Source: Eutypa lata (lineage: Eukaryota > Ascomycota > Sordariomycetes > Xylariales > Diatrypaceae). Taken from it: a stretch of DNA of 64,000 nt. The position numbers and the translations under genes were made by a program. The stretch is taken from positions 186,001-250,000 of the forward strand of contig JAKULF010000017.1 in the NCBI GenBank assembly GCA_022661535.1, written 5' to 3'. Below the pieces are notes generated by a model. It saw nothing but the letters and a program-made list of their open reading frames with translations, ran no database searches and was not told the DNA's origin. Positions 23,479-34,541 of this stretch are shown here, piece by piece. How positions within the stretch are numbered: the stretch's first letter is position 1; every line of letters starts with the position of its first letter.

Positions 23479-24864
23479 TCACGCCCTTTCCAGTTCATCT
23501 GGCGGATCAACCCAGGCGACTGGTAGAAGAGTCGTACCGAGATGGTTCCACAGAGGGTCGGTCTGGTACTCATCGAAAGCCTCCCCATTCAGCGCGGCCT
23601 TTGCACGGCGAACAGCTTCCCACGTAAAGCCGTTCCTGTCGACACCAACTCTTCCAGCATGTTCCATAACACCATCAACCCACTTCTCGCAGGCTTCCAA
23701 GTGCTGTCTATTCTCCATCTCGGCTGCCAAACCGATAGATGGCATCGTTTCCCGTTCCCGGTGGATCAGGTCCAAAAGGAACTCGAGCGCTGTATCGATT
23801 TTGACTCGGACTACACTTATCCCATCGTCATCGTAGTCTGGTCTATTTACTGGCAATGCTTTCCCCGAGTCGTATAAGGACTGGAAGCTAATGGGAGAAC
23901 TCAAATGTTCCTCGTCTCCCGTCCTACACAAAAGCACTGAGTACTGGGAAACGGTCCAATCTCGTTCCTTCTCATTATGTGGGAGTCCCAGGGGATCCAA
24001 TACAGGGCGACATATTTCAGGCTCCTTGTATTGCATCACTTGATCATCCACGATAATGACGACTGCTCGAAACAAATGTGCCATTTCACGGCCTCTGTCT
24101 TGATAAGTTCTCGGATTCGTAAGCTGTGACGACTTCGGATTCGTAGGCTGTAACCGCGTCTGACTGGAGCGATTTGTCGATGGGCTCGGTTTTGGGAGCT
24201 CCTGTTGGTTAAGGCCGGTAGAAACGGCATCGCAAAGGCTGCGATGGAACTCCCGTACGTTCTGGATGTCCCTGGGCTCGCTACCCCTTAAACCAATGGG
24301 CTTGGCAAACTTCTGGTAGCCTAAAAAGGGCGGCCGGCCGTCATGCCAGTGGAACCATTTTCTCCAGATATACCGACCCAACTTTCGAGTCTCAAACCCA
24401 TTGCGAGGAAATAAGAAGGATTCGTCAAGCCAATCGAAATAAACGGCAACATGGACGTCTGCGTATTCCAATAGATGATTTCGAATGTGGGGGCAACGGG
24501 GAATGAAGATTTTAGGAGGCAGACGAGGCTGTTTGAAAGACCGTAGACTACCATACGCATTCCATTCGACTCTGAATTTCATGGTGGATATGATGCCGAA
24601 TGCCATACGTTCATAAAACAGAATAGCCAGCTAAGACCGCACCAGGCGCACCATGCTCTCGGAAAGGGGCTCAGCTGTTGGTGATTGGGCATAGCGCTGA
24701 TCGTAAAAATCACTATCGCGGCCACCTATTGGAAGAGCGTCGACTATCTCCTCTGCGTCGCCGTGATCGGAATTGTCTCGGTTCTCCGACCGGGCAAAGA
24801 AAAGCTGGCGGTGCCGGAAAGGGGCCATGGCGACTGTATTGACTTTCGACGGGAATATTATCAT
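23479..24864 (-). pseudogene. hypothetical protein gene with an in-frame stop
   Basis: No family is recognised. A 375-codon ORF (24606-23479) is preceded, in the same frame, by a further open stretch that begins at an ATG at 24864 and is separated only by one TAG at 24633-24631. Reading through gives about 461 residues. The upstream part is acidic/polar (SENRDNSDHGDAEEIVD). The downstream part has an aromatic-rich block (FDWLDESFLFPRNGF, YIWRKWFHWHDGRPPF) and a C-terminal helical region (ALEFLLDLIHRERETMPSIG). The stop reads as a C-to-T change of CAG in CpA context. Either the gene is inactivated, or translation starts at 24606, or an intron removes the stop. Confidence 0.5.
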
Positions 24865-26394
24865 GCTTCTATGCTCTGGAGCAGGGGAGCAGTAGGGCAA
24901 AAAGAGAGCGCAAACAGGGCACCCACAGAATTAACAAATGATGAGCGATACCTTTGTCCTATGTGTACGTGTGAGAGAGAGCGAGAATTTAACTCTGAGC
25001 GAGGTAGGTCGAGTACTTATGTCTTCCGCATTTCTTTTAAGTTTGTAGCTTAACTTAAAGCATTTTGGCTTTTTGATGAATAATATCATCTATTACGACG
25101 GCAACTTGTTACGATCGTGCACGTTATGACCTTCTCCAAACGCTCAAGGTAGCATTACTTGGCCAATATAATCAATCAACAGAGACGAGTGTAATAGTGG
25201 AATGAGGTTTCGACAAGCATTTAGTGCGATATTTATGCCACATAATGATATACATTACTTAACCTACTACAAAGAGCTGGGGATACCGCCGCACCGAGCG
25301 TCGAATGTCCCATAAAACCATCGGATGTTCAGTAAATTAGATACTATGGTATCAGGTGCGGTGGACCAGGCCCTTTCTGTTACAGTCTCGACGGATCTCT
25401 AATCGACATTATAGACTCAGAAAATACAGCATCCCTTACCCTAAAATCACTGGTGATGAGAGTGGGATACGATTAAGACCACAGCGCCACGGCAGCATCT
25501 TAATAATGGTAATAAACCTACATTGAATAATCATCCAGTAGGCGGGTGGGCTAAGTAATTAGGGGGCCTAAGAAGAAGAGTATATGGGCGAACGCAGAAA
25601 AAGATGTAGATTGAGAATGTGGGCAAGAAAGAAAAAAGGTAAACAAAAAACGAAAGGGGTTTGGTTCGTGCGAATCCGCGAAGAATCGAAGGAGGGAGAT
25701 TTTCCTCTAAAGATTTGATTGTGAGTCTGTTTGTGTTGAGGAAAAAATGTAAAGCAAAATTCGTCTGATTAGTATACCATCAAGTCATTCATCGGGGCGG
25801 TCCGGGATCAATTGTGCCATTTAATACCACTATAGCGCGTCTCAACTCTGCACCGCTTGCTCTTATATCGGACTAGAGAGGCTTATCCAGAAGCTAACTA
25901 TCATTCAGAAGTTAATCATGATTGAAATTAAATCTAAATGGACACTATCAAACCATCGGATTACAAACATCCTATAGTGGCAGGTGATACACTAAGATTT
26001 GCTGTAGATATGAAACTACCTATTGTCATTGAGTTTGCAATTTGAACAATGCTAAGAACCTTACTGTTTCTAAGAACAATACAATAGGACGGGCCACTTC
26101 CACATATTGTCCCGGACAGCCGACTGCTTCTGTCTCTGATTTGATTTACGCTTGAAAACAACATCTCAAACAAACAGCATCTTACTTCAGACAATTGCCT
26201 TCTCGAGAATCTTCTTCCGCCATCTTAGTGAACTATCTTCTCGGCATCTACTTTCTACAAATACGGAATACAATTTCCATCCTACCACACAAACTGCCAC
26301 TTATACGAATATCTACACAACTTACAGCGTGGCCATTGATACCTAAATCAACATCTTGCAGAATCATTATTCTTTCTACCACTCGTTTCTCATC
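24865..26394. other. gene-poor spacer
   Basis: This 1.5-kb spacer holds divergent upstream regions for the minus-strand hypothetical gene and the plus-strand small ORF. No exon, RNA gene or repeat could be supported. Confidence 0.4.
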
Positions 26395-26853
26395 ATGAAC
26401 AGCTTCACACGTTTCGTTACACGAACTAGCCCCATGGCTACGCAACAGCTCAGAAAACACACTCGCTCGCCAGTCAACGTTTTGCCAACACGGCGCTTTA
26501 CATCATGGATGCCCTTTGAGGGACCGAACCCTTTGCTCTACGCGAAGATCTACGAGGATGCTTCTCGCACCCAAAAGAAGAACACATCAGAGACAAGGAC
26601 AGCCACTACCAGCAGGAAGGGCCCCCAACATGAAGATACCACGGCACCGATAACTACACCGAGCAACAACCGCAACGCTACAGGTTCCGCTACTGGAACC
26701 ACTACATCAGTGCCCACCGACTCGCGATTCCTCTGCACCACACTCATCAAGATCCCCGGCTGCCCTGCCACTTGGCCGTGCGACGAAAACGCCACCGCCA
26801 TCAAGTCAGACATCCCATTGGCCTGTATACCAATCATCACCCCGACTGCTTAA
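26395..26853 (+). CDS. small hypothetical protein with basic N-terminus
   Basis: A single-exon ORF of 152 codons from the ATG at 26395. The first 38 residues are rich in Arg, Ser and Thr and lack acidic residues (FTRFVTRTSPMATQQLRK), as in a mitochondrial presequence. They are followed by WMPFEGPNPLLYAKIYEDAS, a Thr/Ser/Asn-rich low-complexity middle, and a C-terminal part with four cysteines (FLCTTLIKIPGCPATWPCDE ... ACIPII). No family is recognised. It lies 860 bases upstream of the STAND gene on the same strand. Coding status rests on composition only. Confidence 0.45.
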   Translation: MNSFTRFVTRTSPMATQQLRKHTRSPVNVLPTRRFTSWMPFEGPNPLLYAKIYEDASRTQKKNTSETRTATTSRKGPQHEDTTAPITTPSNNRNATGSATGTTTSVPTDSRFLCTTLIKIPGCPATWPCDENATAIKSDIPLACIPIITPTA

Positions 26854-27715
26854 AGACTTATGAAGTCTAAGTTGTTTGATCTCATGAGAATTAGCGCTGA
26901 AGGAATTTGGGTCTGGAGAAAGCTACATTTAGAGGATAAGGATGGTGGGGGGAAAGGCCATCTAGTACTGATGGGATCACTTGTATTGAATATTACTGAG
27001 CGATGAGCCGGGTGGCTGAATAGGGGGGGGTGGAAACCCGGGTCATTGACGAGCGGCCTAGGCGGAATTATGAGGATGTATGCATGCATAGGGAAGTTAG
27101 GAGCAGCTCGGAAGGATGCATCGTTAATTTTATTGATCATATGAAGTGATGGTTCTTTTACCACGACTCGAGTTTTATTTTCGTATTCTGTACGTGATGC
27201 TCCTGATTTTTGCTTTTCTCTTGCTCTCTAGGTAAAAGTGATTTGATATTATTATTTTAATACTCGAAGTCTATGCTAGCCAACTTGTACCTATCTGTTG
27301 AAGCCAATGACAGTGCTTGTATTTTATTTTCGGCCCACTATGGCTGCCTGAAGTCTGCCTTGGCTTATGGAGGTAGGTATGTTGCAGTGTGGCGTTGGGG
27401 GTGCATATGTGTAAAAAGCTATGAAATCACAGAACCCATCCTTGACAAGGATTCAGTTTTCTGGTTTTCACCCAGGCTCTCTCTCTCGGGCTTCGAGTCC
27501 ACTGATATCTATTGTTGACAACTTTCAAACTAAGAAACCCCCCTTACTAGCTATCATTAACTCTTTATTCTTATATCTATTCTATCCTTTTTACCAAATT
27601 AGAATACCAAGTGTTGCTTTTGACACTGAAATCCAGAATTGGTCTTGTCCGGAACTTCTGGCTGCACCTGGGAGTTATTGGAAATGAAAGCCGCGGAGCT
27701 TTCTAGCTTAAGACA
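26854..27715. promoter_or_regulatory. upstream region of the STAND gene
   Basis: No supported gene. ORFs here (27273-27518 and 27421-27687) look like chance frames in a pyrimidine-rich leader. The stretch probably holds the promoter of the STAND gene. Confidence 0.35.
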
Positions 27716-30700
27716 ATGGAAGAACAACTAGGGTTTGCTTCCCCCAAAGCTTTGGATACATTGAGATATTCCCAGTATATGATTGTACTAATGTTCTATA
27801 ATAGTCCACCACCATGTAGTCCCGAATCTATCTTCGAGACCGCTTGTAAAGAGTTTCGAGCATCGCTTTCGAAGTCACAGCTTGATGTGTTCGCAGCCTT
27901 CCCGGATGCTCGATCAATGCTGACATCGATCGAACAACAAGCCAATACTCACCCCACCCACAAAAGCGCATTAACTAGGTGCTGTCACAAAATAGAGAAA
28001 ATATCCAACCGCCTATCTCCGTTCATGAGAGTCATTGACTTGATGGTTTCCTCGCACCCAGAATTCGCCGCCATAGCTTGGGGGTCGTTATCTCTCGTAT
28101 TCACAGTGAGTAACTCTACTGGGTGTTAAGGTAATACTGACAGAGTGAAAGCTCGGCTGTAATCATGTTCTTTTCCTCGAGAGAGTCTGCGAAATGCTTC
28201 AATCCATGGGCGAGAAACTCGCAATATACGAGGATTCCTTCAAGATCATTTGCTCTAGGATTTCTCGGATTGACAAGACACATCGATTGCTCAAAGCCAT
28301 GGGGTATGTCTACTCGGACTTGCTCCAATTTTGCTTTGATATATGCCAATTATTCTCGCGCAAGCGTTCTAGTATGTAATCAGACCAGTCCCTTTATTGA
28401 CAATATCTACTAATAATTCAATCACCTGCAGAATGTGTTTCCCTCACAGGGTCCTTTTTCACATCCTTACGATTTTCTCTTTCGCCTCTTTTCACGCACC
28501 CATTTAATGTAAGGTTCGATACCTTGCTGAAACGCTGGGCAGCACACCAGGAACTGGTAGAACTAGAGATAGCACTCACGTCAAATACCCAGCAAATGGA
28601 TGTCTCGGAGAGAATAGAAGAGATGCTTCGCAAATTCGTCACCGCAAATGCCTTCTCAGGAAATCAAGAAAACTTACGAACAGCACCCATTACTGATAGA
28701 GGTGAGAATCTATTGTTGGAAACCATAAAGACATAGTCTTATTGATACTCACACACCATCCTCAGTCTTACTTGAACAGAAAGTTCAAAATTGGATAAAC
28801 CCACCGTCGTGGCTGGGAGTCTTCGAAACTGCGCAACATCGACGGATCGACAATAGCACGGAGTGGTTTACCCATCATAAGCTTGTCACACAGTGGATTT
28901 CGGGTGCACAGACATCGGCAGGGTCCTCTAACAGACCAGCTAAGTTCCTTTATGTGCAAGGTGATTGCATCTCTAGATTAATTAACGCTTATGAGCTAAC
29001 TCGATTCAAGCCAAACCAGGTTATGGAAAAACAACGTTATGTACAACGTTGATTGAGCATCTACAGAAACATATAGCTTCGTCCGAGCCGGTAGAAGGAG
29101 GTGAGCCTCGAGGGACTCCAGTGGCCTTTTTCTATTTTGATAAGCGGCAACCGCGAAACTCTACTAGCTCTGCAGTGTTTAGGGCTCTCTGTACGCAGCT
29201 TCTCCACACTATGTCAAAGGCTGACCCTGACATCCTTGACGGATTCCTCCTGCTTCGCGCAGGTGCTACGAGTGGTCAGCCTATTGCCTCCGATAATGAG
29301 ATTCTCGCAGCCTTGTCATTACTCTTACAGCGGACTGAGCGATGTTTCATTGTTGTCGACGGCCTGGACGAGTGCATTAACTTGGATCTATTCATAGAGC
29401 AGCTGGAACTCGTATGCTTTGGCGCAGATACAATGACATATGTTGCCCTTTTTAGCAGACCAACTGTTACCCTACCTTCGGGCTTATTGCGTCACACAAT
29501 ATCAATGAGCCTAGATGGTAGTCTCAATTTAAAGGACATCCAATTGTTCCTTCGACCCAAAGTTTTAAGGCTGGCTGCAGATGGACTTCTCCTCGATGGA
29601 GAAGACGAAGTAGACGAAATAGTACGCACAACTCCGAGCCGCGCAAATGGCATGTTCCTCTGGACTATTCTTTTCATGGGCTATTTGAAGTTACCTGACC
29701 TATCATTCCGAGACCGACACGACGCCATTAGGGACATGAATCGCCTTGAAGGATTAGACATGTTGTATGCAGAGATTATCCGTTCACTGAGGCTTAGTAG
29801 CCAGGGACCCAAGCTTGCAACTGTCCGAGCATTCGAGATGGTTATGCGTTCCTACCGACCCTTACACATCACCGAACTCTATTATGCGGTTGTGACCCCT
29901 TGGGACAGAAAACTCGAACGAGAAGACATGATACCTAATTTCTCTAACAATCTCGGGGTCTTGACTGGAGCACTACTGGAGGTGGATAGCTCCCAATGTG
30001 TCCGTTTTATCCACTTGTCGGCTATCGAATTCCTTGCCGACCCTACGAAGCAAAGCTTGTATCCCAGCTCGCCTGGAATGGTATCCTTCGATAAGCCCAG
30101 CTGCCATATGGCTCTGGCTTGTGTGTGTCTATCTTACTTACTTTATACGATCCCTGCGGAGCCTTTATCTGGCTCTTCACAAATCACACCAGATGCCAGT
30201 CAACAACAGAGGAAGTACCCCCTGATAGACTATGCTACCCAGTTCTGGAGTCAACATATGATCAATTCCCTGCTCGAGGTAAAGTCTTCGCCTTTATCTG
30301 ATAAAGCGGACACATTAATTCGATTAGCCTCCTCTTTCCTCCAAAGTCAGTCATCAATCTCTATGTGGATAGAGGCTTCATGGATGTTTCAGCGCTCTCC
30401 CCATGTTGATCAAACCCTACTCAATGCCCTTTTGCAGAAACGCCACTATTTCTCTTCTCATCTGAATGACGAAGATAGGACAGTGTGTGTGAATGCATAT
30501 TCAACACTTTCACGACTATCATAATATTTGGACGCCTTGAACAGATCATGGTCACATGTACTTAAAGGGCAGCCAAACGAAATCTGGGAACCTAGTATTT
30601 CTGCTTTCCACAAATCGCAATTCTGGAAAAAGGTAGTAGGGTCATCCACAATCGCTCAATTTAAGCCGGAAATAATAGCGGGCTTCATGTCGTTCTGTGT

Positions 30701-32317
30701 TAATTCGCGAGTCTCTTCCAGCGGCGAGCATTTAGCGATCCTAAGACTATATTTCGAAGATGGGTACGCGATTCATGATATACTTGGAGATATGGTCAAT
30801 AGATCCCGAATACAAATTAAAAGAGACCCCGATCGATATCCCAAGGTCCTGCGTATCACCATTTCTTCTGAGCGATTGGAGAACCCCAAACAAAAAAGCC
30901 TTGGTATCAGCCTCTGGTTCCCCCGTTTCGATATTCGGTGGCGGCCCAGTAGGAGTAACCGGGATAGGATATAAATTTCAATTCCCCACAGCAATTGCCT
31001 CAGACCTGCGGAGAGTTGCTGTTCCCGAGCGGGTATTCAGCATTCCCCTCCCGAGAGAGGTTGTAGGATCACAAAAACCTGACAGGGGCATCGGAGAACA
31101 CCACGTCGACTTGAAAGATGGCGCTAGTCAAAACAGGGCCTTTGGATTTTCGACAGAGGGATTTGGGAACACGTACGACTTGCAGATGTCCGACGACGGT
31201 ATGTTCCTATTAACCATTCAAAAGTCAATTAAAATGATGGAGGTACACGGGAGTAAACGCTGCAATGTATTGCTTATCACAGTATACCACAATGATGTAA
31301 CCCAGAACTCTACCGAGCCCGCCTATAGGTATATGGACTCATTAGCATGCACGTCACCACAGACAGAATCCGCTTCAAGAAAAAATGAGACGTCCCAAGT
31401 CTTGTTACATCCTCGATATCCAGTAATTGCTGTCAACCATAATGGTATGTTATTGAGGCGCTATGATAAACCCGGGATAAGGATGGCTCACAGTAACGAA
31501 AGAGCGGCACTTTGGAGATTCGGCGAAAATGTTAGGCTTCCTTCTTCAGACTTACAAACAATCTAGAGTCCTGTTTTATCAAGTCTAACCATGTATATGG
31601 TTAGGAGAGAACCCATTCTGCTTCGTCCCAAAGTCTCCAAACACTCTCCAATTTGACCACAACGGAAAGGTTTTTTGTGATATACCGATTTTGCGCTGGC
31701 TGTCCAAAAATCGTACTCGTCTCCCTAACGCTATCCAAACTCCAGGAGCTACCAACCCTTTAGGGGTCGTAGTATCGAACCAATCGAACACGCCGATTTC
31801 TAGCCTTTCTCTCCCTTTCAGGCCTAACAGGCCCGTGGTACAAAAACAAGGAGAGATTTCTAGCTACGTGGATGAGACAGGAAGTCGCACTATATCTCGG
31901 CTTCAGGACTTTGGAAATTCCGGGGTCGTCCTGGCAACGTTGCGTGAAGACGGAGTGATGGAAGCTGAGCTCCTCACTCGTCTCCCTGGCCACATCTCTC
32001 AGGATTACAATGCCCAACTTGTCCACAAGCCCGGAACCGATCCTTTGGCTGCACGTCGAATTTTCCTAGGTCCGAGGAGACAGGAAAGCTTTGCCACATT
32101 TCTGGCTCCCTTCGCAGAGACTACGGAACGCGAGGATCTGTCCAAACTCCCTCAATTACCGCTCGTCATGGAACGTGACCGCTCGACCATACCGACGGTT
32201 AGGTTGGAGGGTCAACGTTTCTTAGAGCATGGGGGTTCTCTATTCGACGGATCTCGTAAGAGGTCTGCTGTACTTGACGAGGGACCCGAAGCGAAGAGAA
32301 CGCATTTGTCACCTTAG
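27716..32317 (+). pseudogene. NACHT-type STAND (NLR-like) protein gene, decayed
   Basis: Fungal STAND proteins are NLR-like NTPases linked to non-self recognition and programmed cell death. Exons 27716-28105, 28152-28371, 28432-28701 and 28766-28960, then a long exon from 29011, fit in phase. The N-terminal helical domain (about 30-330; FETACKEFRASLS, WGSLSLVF, LERVCEMLQSMGEK, FDTLLKRW) is the one found in many ascomycete NACHT proteins. Walker A is AKPGYGKTT (359-367, with Ala where Gly is usual). Walker B is IVVDGLDE (about 472-479). A winged-helix-like region and VRFIHLSAIEFL follow. An in-frame TAA at 30522 interrupts the frame, and the family motif NEIWEPSISAF continues directly behind it. 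A shift to a second frame occurs near 30755-30775, and another break lies between 31531 and 31601, before the last open part (31601-32317). Three breaks make a non-functional full-length protein likely. A truncated 862-aa product could still be made. Confidence 0.82.
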
Positions 32318-33402
32318 TTTGTATTCTGTACAAGACATCTAAGGTTGTGGGAGAAATGATATTATTTGCTTTTGCGCTATAGGGTGTTCATTCCTGTTTT
32401 CCTTTCGGTTTCGGTTTTTATGATTGTTTTCATGAATTGGACGAAAATAACTCTCTAAAATCACCATGTATCAATGTAGTTTTACGTTCAAGCGGGTGTA
32501 GGGTGATGGGATGATCTATGGCTGATACACGTTGGGATATCAAGAACATCCTAGAGTCTTGTGAGCGAGGAAAATAGATTACTTATACAAGTCGTTACCA
32601 AAATAATGAATACATTTCCGCTTTAAATAAAATCATAAAAAGGGCTTACATATAAACATTTAATTTTTATAAGAAATATCTTCTTTTTATTAATATATTT
32701 TAAGATCAAGATAATGTTTTCTTTATATTATTAATTATGGAAAACTAGTTAATTGTTATTAAACAAGCCTCAATTTTTCGAATCTACGCTTTTTCGTGTA
32801 TCATTTCAATTGGCAACAACCTCCTACACTTTGGTGGTTGATAAATCTATTCGTCATCCTCGGCGTTGTGCCGATGACGGAAATGGGCCTCAAGATAATA
32901 ATCTAATGTAGCCGCATGCCGGAGGTACTTCCATGCGCCTAAAAGCTCCATCCAAGCAAGCTCTCATCTTGGGCCGAAGAAAAGGACCCTAGAGAAATCA
33001 ACCCCACGATAGATAACTGGCCGTACTGGACCTCCTCGATATAATCGGGGCTTTCCCCACGGGCACAATGCGGAGTTCTCTCCGGATGAGCTCCGGTCCC
33101 CACACGACGTGCGTCCGATGATGCAAAGTTCTAGTCGACACCTCATCAAGCATCGCATGGGGGAAGCACATGTCAGGAACTTAGCTCTAACTACTACATT
33201 AACTTAAGACAGCCGTATAAAAGTATACGATAGAATCCTCGGAGGCAGATTCTAGAAGGAGCATTAAAAACCTGATTAGCACTTCATACCTACCTATAAC
33301 AATAACAGACAAATACCCACAAGACCTAAACACCAAAATCTAATCTTCCAAAAGAAAAGCAAAAATAAACAAAACAGGTCATAACCACCACAACAACAAA
33401 CC
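32318..33402. other. spacer with a short AT-rich patch; SDR promoter
   Basis: A 200-base AT-rich patch (about 32585-32765) with a few CA/TG left may be a small degenerate repeat. The rest is the upstream region of the SDR gene at 33403. No gene is seen. Confidence 0.4.
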
Positions 33403-34329
33403 ATGACAAGAACCGACCGCGCCCACCTAGCCTCCCGGCTCCTCCCCCAAATGACGCTCGGCAGCGGCGCGCCCGGGTCCCTCACCGCGCCCCCCGCGCC
33501 CCTCACCTCCATATCGTCGTCTCCGGCCGAGCGCGCCGCGCAGCGGTTCGGCCTGCACGGCCAAAACGCCATCGTGACGGGCGGGGCCGGGGACCTGGGA
33601 TCGACGGCGGCGCGGGCGCTGCTCGAGCACGGCCTCTCGGGCCTCATGGTCTTCGACCGCATGGACGCCGCGGAGGCGGAGCCGCGCCTCGCGGCGCTGA
33701 AGGCCGAGTTCCCGCGCGCGGACATCGGGTTCGTGAGGGTGGACATCGCGGACGAGGGGCTGGTGGCGGAGGCGGTTGGGGTGGCGGAGCGGCGGTTCCA
33801 GGAGAACCAGGGTGGGATTGATATCTTGCTCAATTTCGCGGGCATGGTGGGCTGTGGCGATGAATTGGATAGCACGGCGAAGGACTGGGAGCGCATGCTG
33901 GGCGTCAACCTCGTGGGTGGAGCGTCCGTGGCGCGCAGCGTGGCGCGGGCTATGATCGCGCGCGGCAAGGGGGGTAGCATGGTCTTCGTGGCGAGCATCT
34001 CGGGCCACCAGGTCAACTTCCCCCAGCCGCAGGTCGCGTACAACGTCTCGAAGGCTGGCGTCATGACGATGGTGCGGTCGATGGCTGCCGAGTGGGCCGT
34101 TCATGGCATTCGCATTAATAGCATCTCCCCCGGCTACATGGATACGGTCTTGAATGAGGGCGCCGGGCTGGATGACGGGAGGAAGATGTGGGCGAGTCGC
34201 TGCCCCATGGGAAGGATGGGCCAGCCCGATGAGTTGGCTGGCGCTGTCGTGTTGTTGGCGAGTCGGGCCGGGAGTTATATCACGGGTACGGATTTGCTGA
34301 TCGATGGCGGCCAGACGCTGTTGATGTGA
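33403..34329 (+). CDS. SDR oxidoreductase, D-arabinitol/sorbose-reductase type
   Basis: A classical SDR of 308 aa from a single GC-rich exon. An N-terminal extension of about 50 residues (Pro/Ala/Ser-rich) precedes the fold. The cofactor motif is TGGAGDLG (59-66), the acidic FDR end of beta-2 is at about 84-86, NFAGMVG replaces NAG (144-150), the catalytic Ser is in VASISG (about 198-200), and Tyr213 and Lys217 form YNVSK. The C-terminus, GTDLLIDGGQTLL, is typical of the polyol-dehydrogenase SDRs (D-arabinitol 2-dehydrogenase, sorbose reductase, mannitol dehydrogenase). The exact sugar alcohol is not certain. It is likely cytosolic, interconverting polyols and ketoses. Antisense ORFs on the minus strand are shadows of the high GC. 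Confidence 0.88.
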   Translation: MTRTDRAHLASRLLPQMTLGSGAPGSLTAPPAPLTSISSSPAERAAQRFGLHGQNAIVTGGAGDLGSTAARALLEHGLSGLMVFDRMDAAEAEPRLAALKAEFPRADIGFVRVDIADEGLVAEAVGVAERRFQENQGGIDILLNFAGMVGCGDELDSTAKDWERMLGVNLVGGASVARSVARAMIARGKGGSMVFVASISGHQVNFPQPQVAYNVSKAGVMTMVRSMAAEWAVHGIRINSISPGYMDTVLNEGAGLDDGRKMWASRCPMGRMGQPDELAGAVVLLASRAGSYITGTDLLIDGGQTLLM

Positions 34330-34541
34330 CGGGATGGCGTGGGATGGGATTTGGGTAGAGCGGAGGAAAGAGAACAGAACTTAAAATATACGTTATCTAT
34401 AACTAGATAAATAGAACTGGAAAGGCAAGGCAAGAGAAGTTTATTATAAGAGTACTTGCATTGATGTATGTATTAATGAATGCTGTTACGTATTGGATGA
34501 TATAATTTATGAGTATACTGTATAGTTACAACGTAGGTAAG
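34330..34541. other. convergent spacer
   Basis: Short 3' flanks of the SDR and CoA-synthesis genes. Nothing else is seen. Confidence 0.4.

Noticed and set aside
33294..34104. Two long minus-strand ORFs of 225-256 codons
   Set aside because: Shadows of the GC-rich SDR gene; low-complexity Arg/Ala/Pro composition and no motifs.
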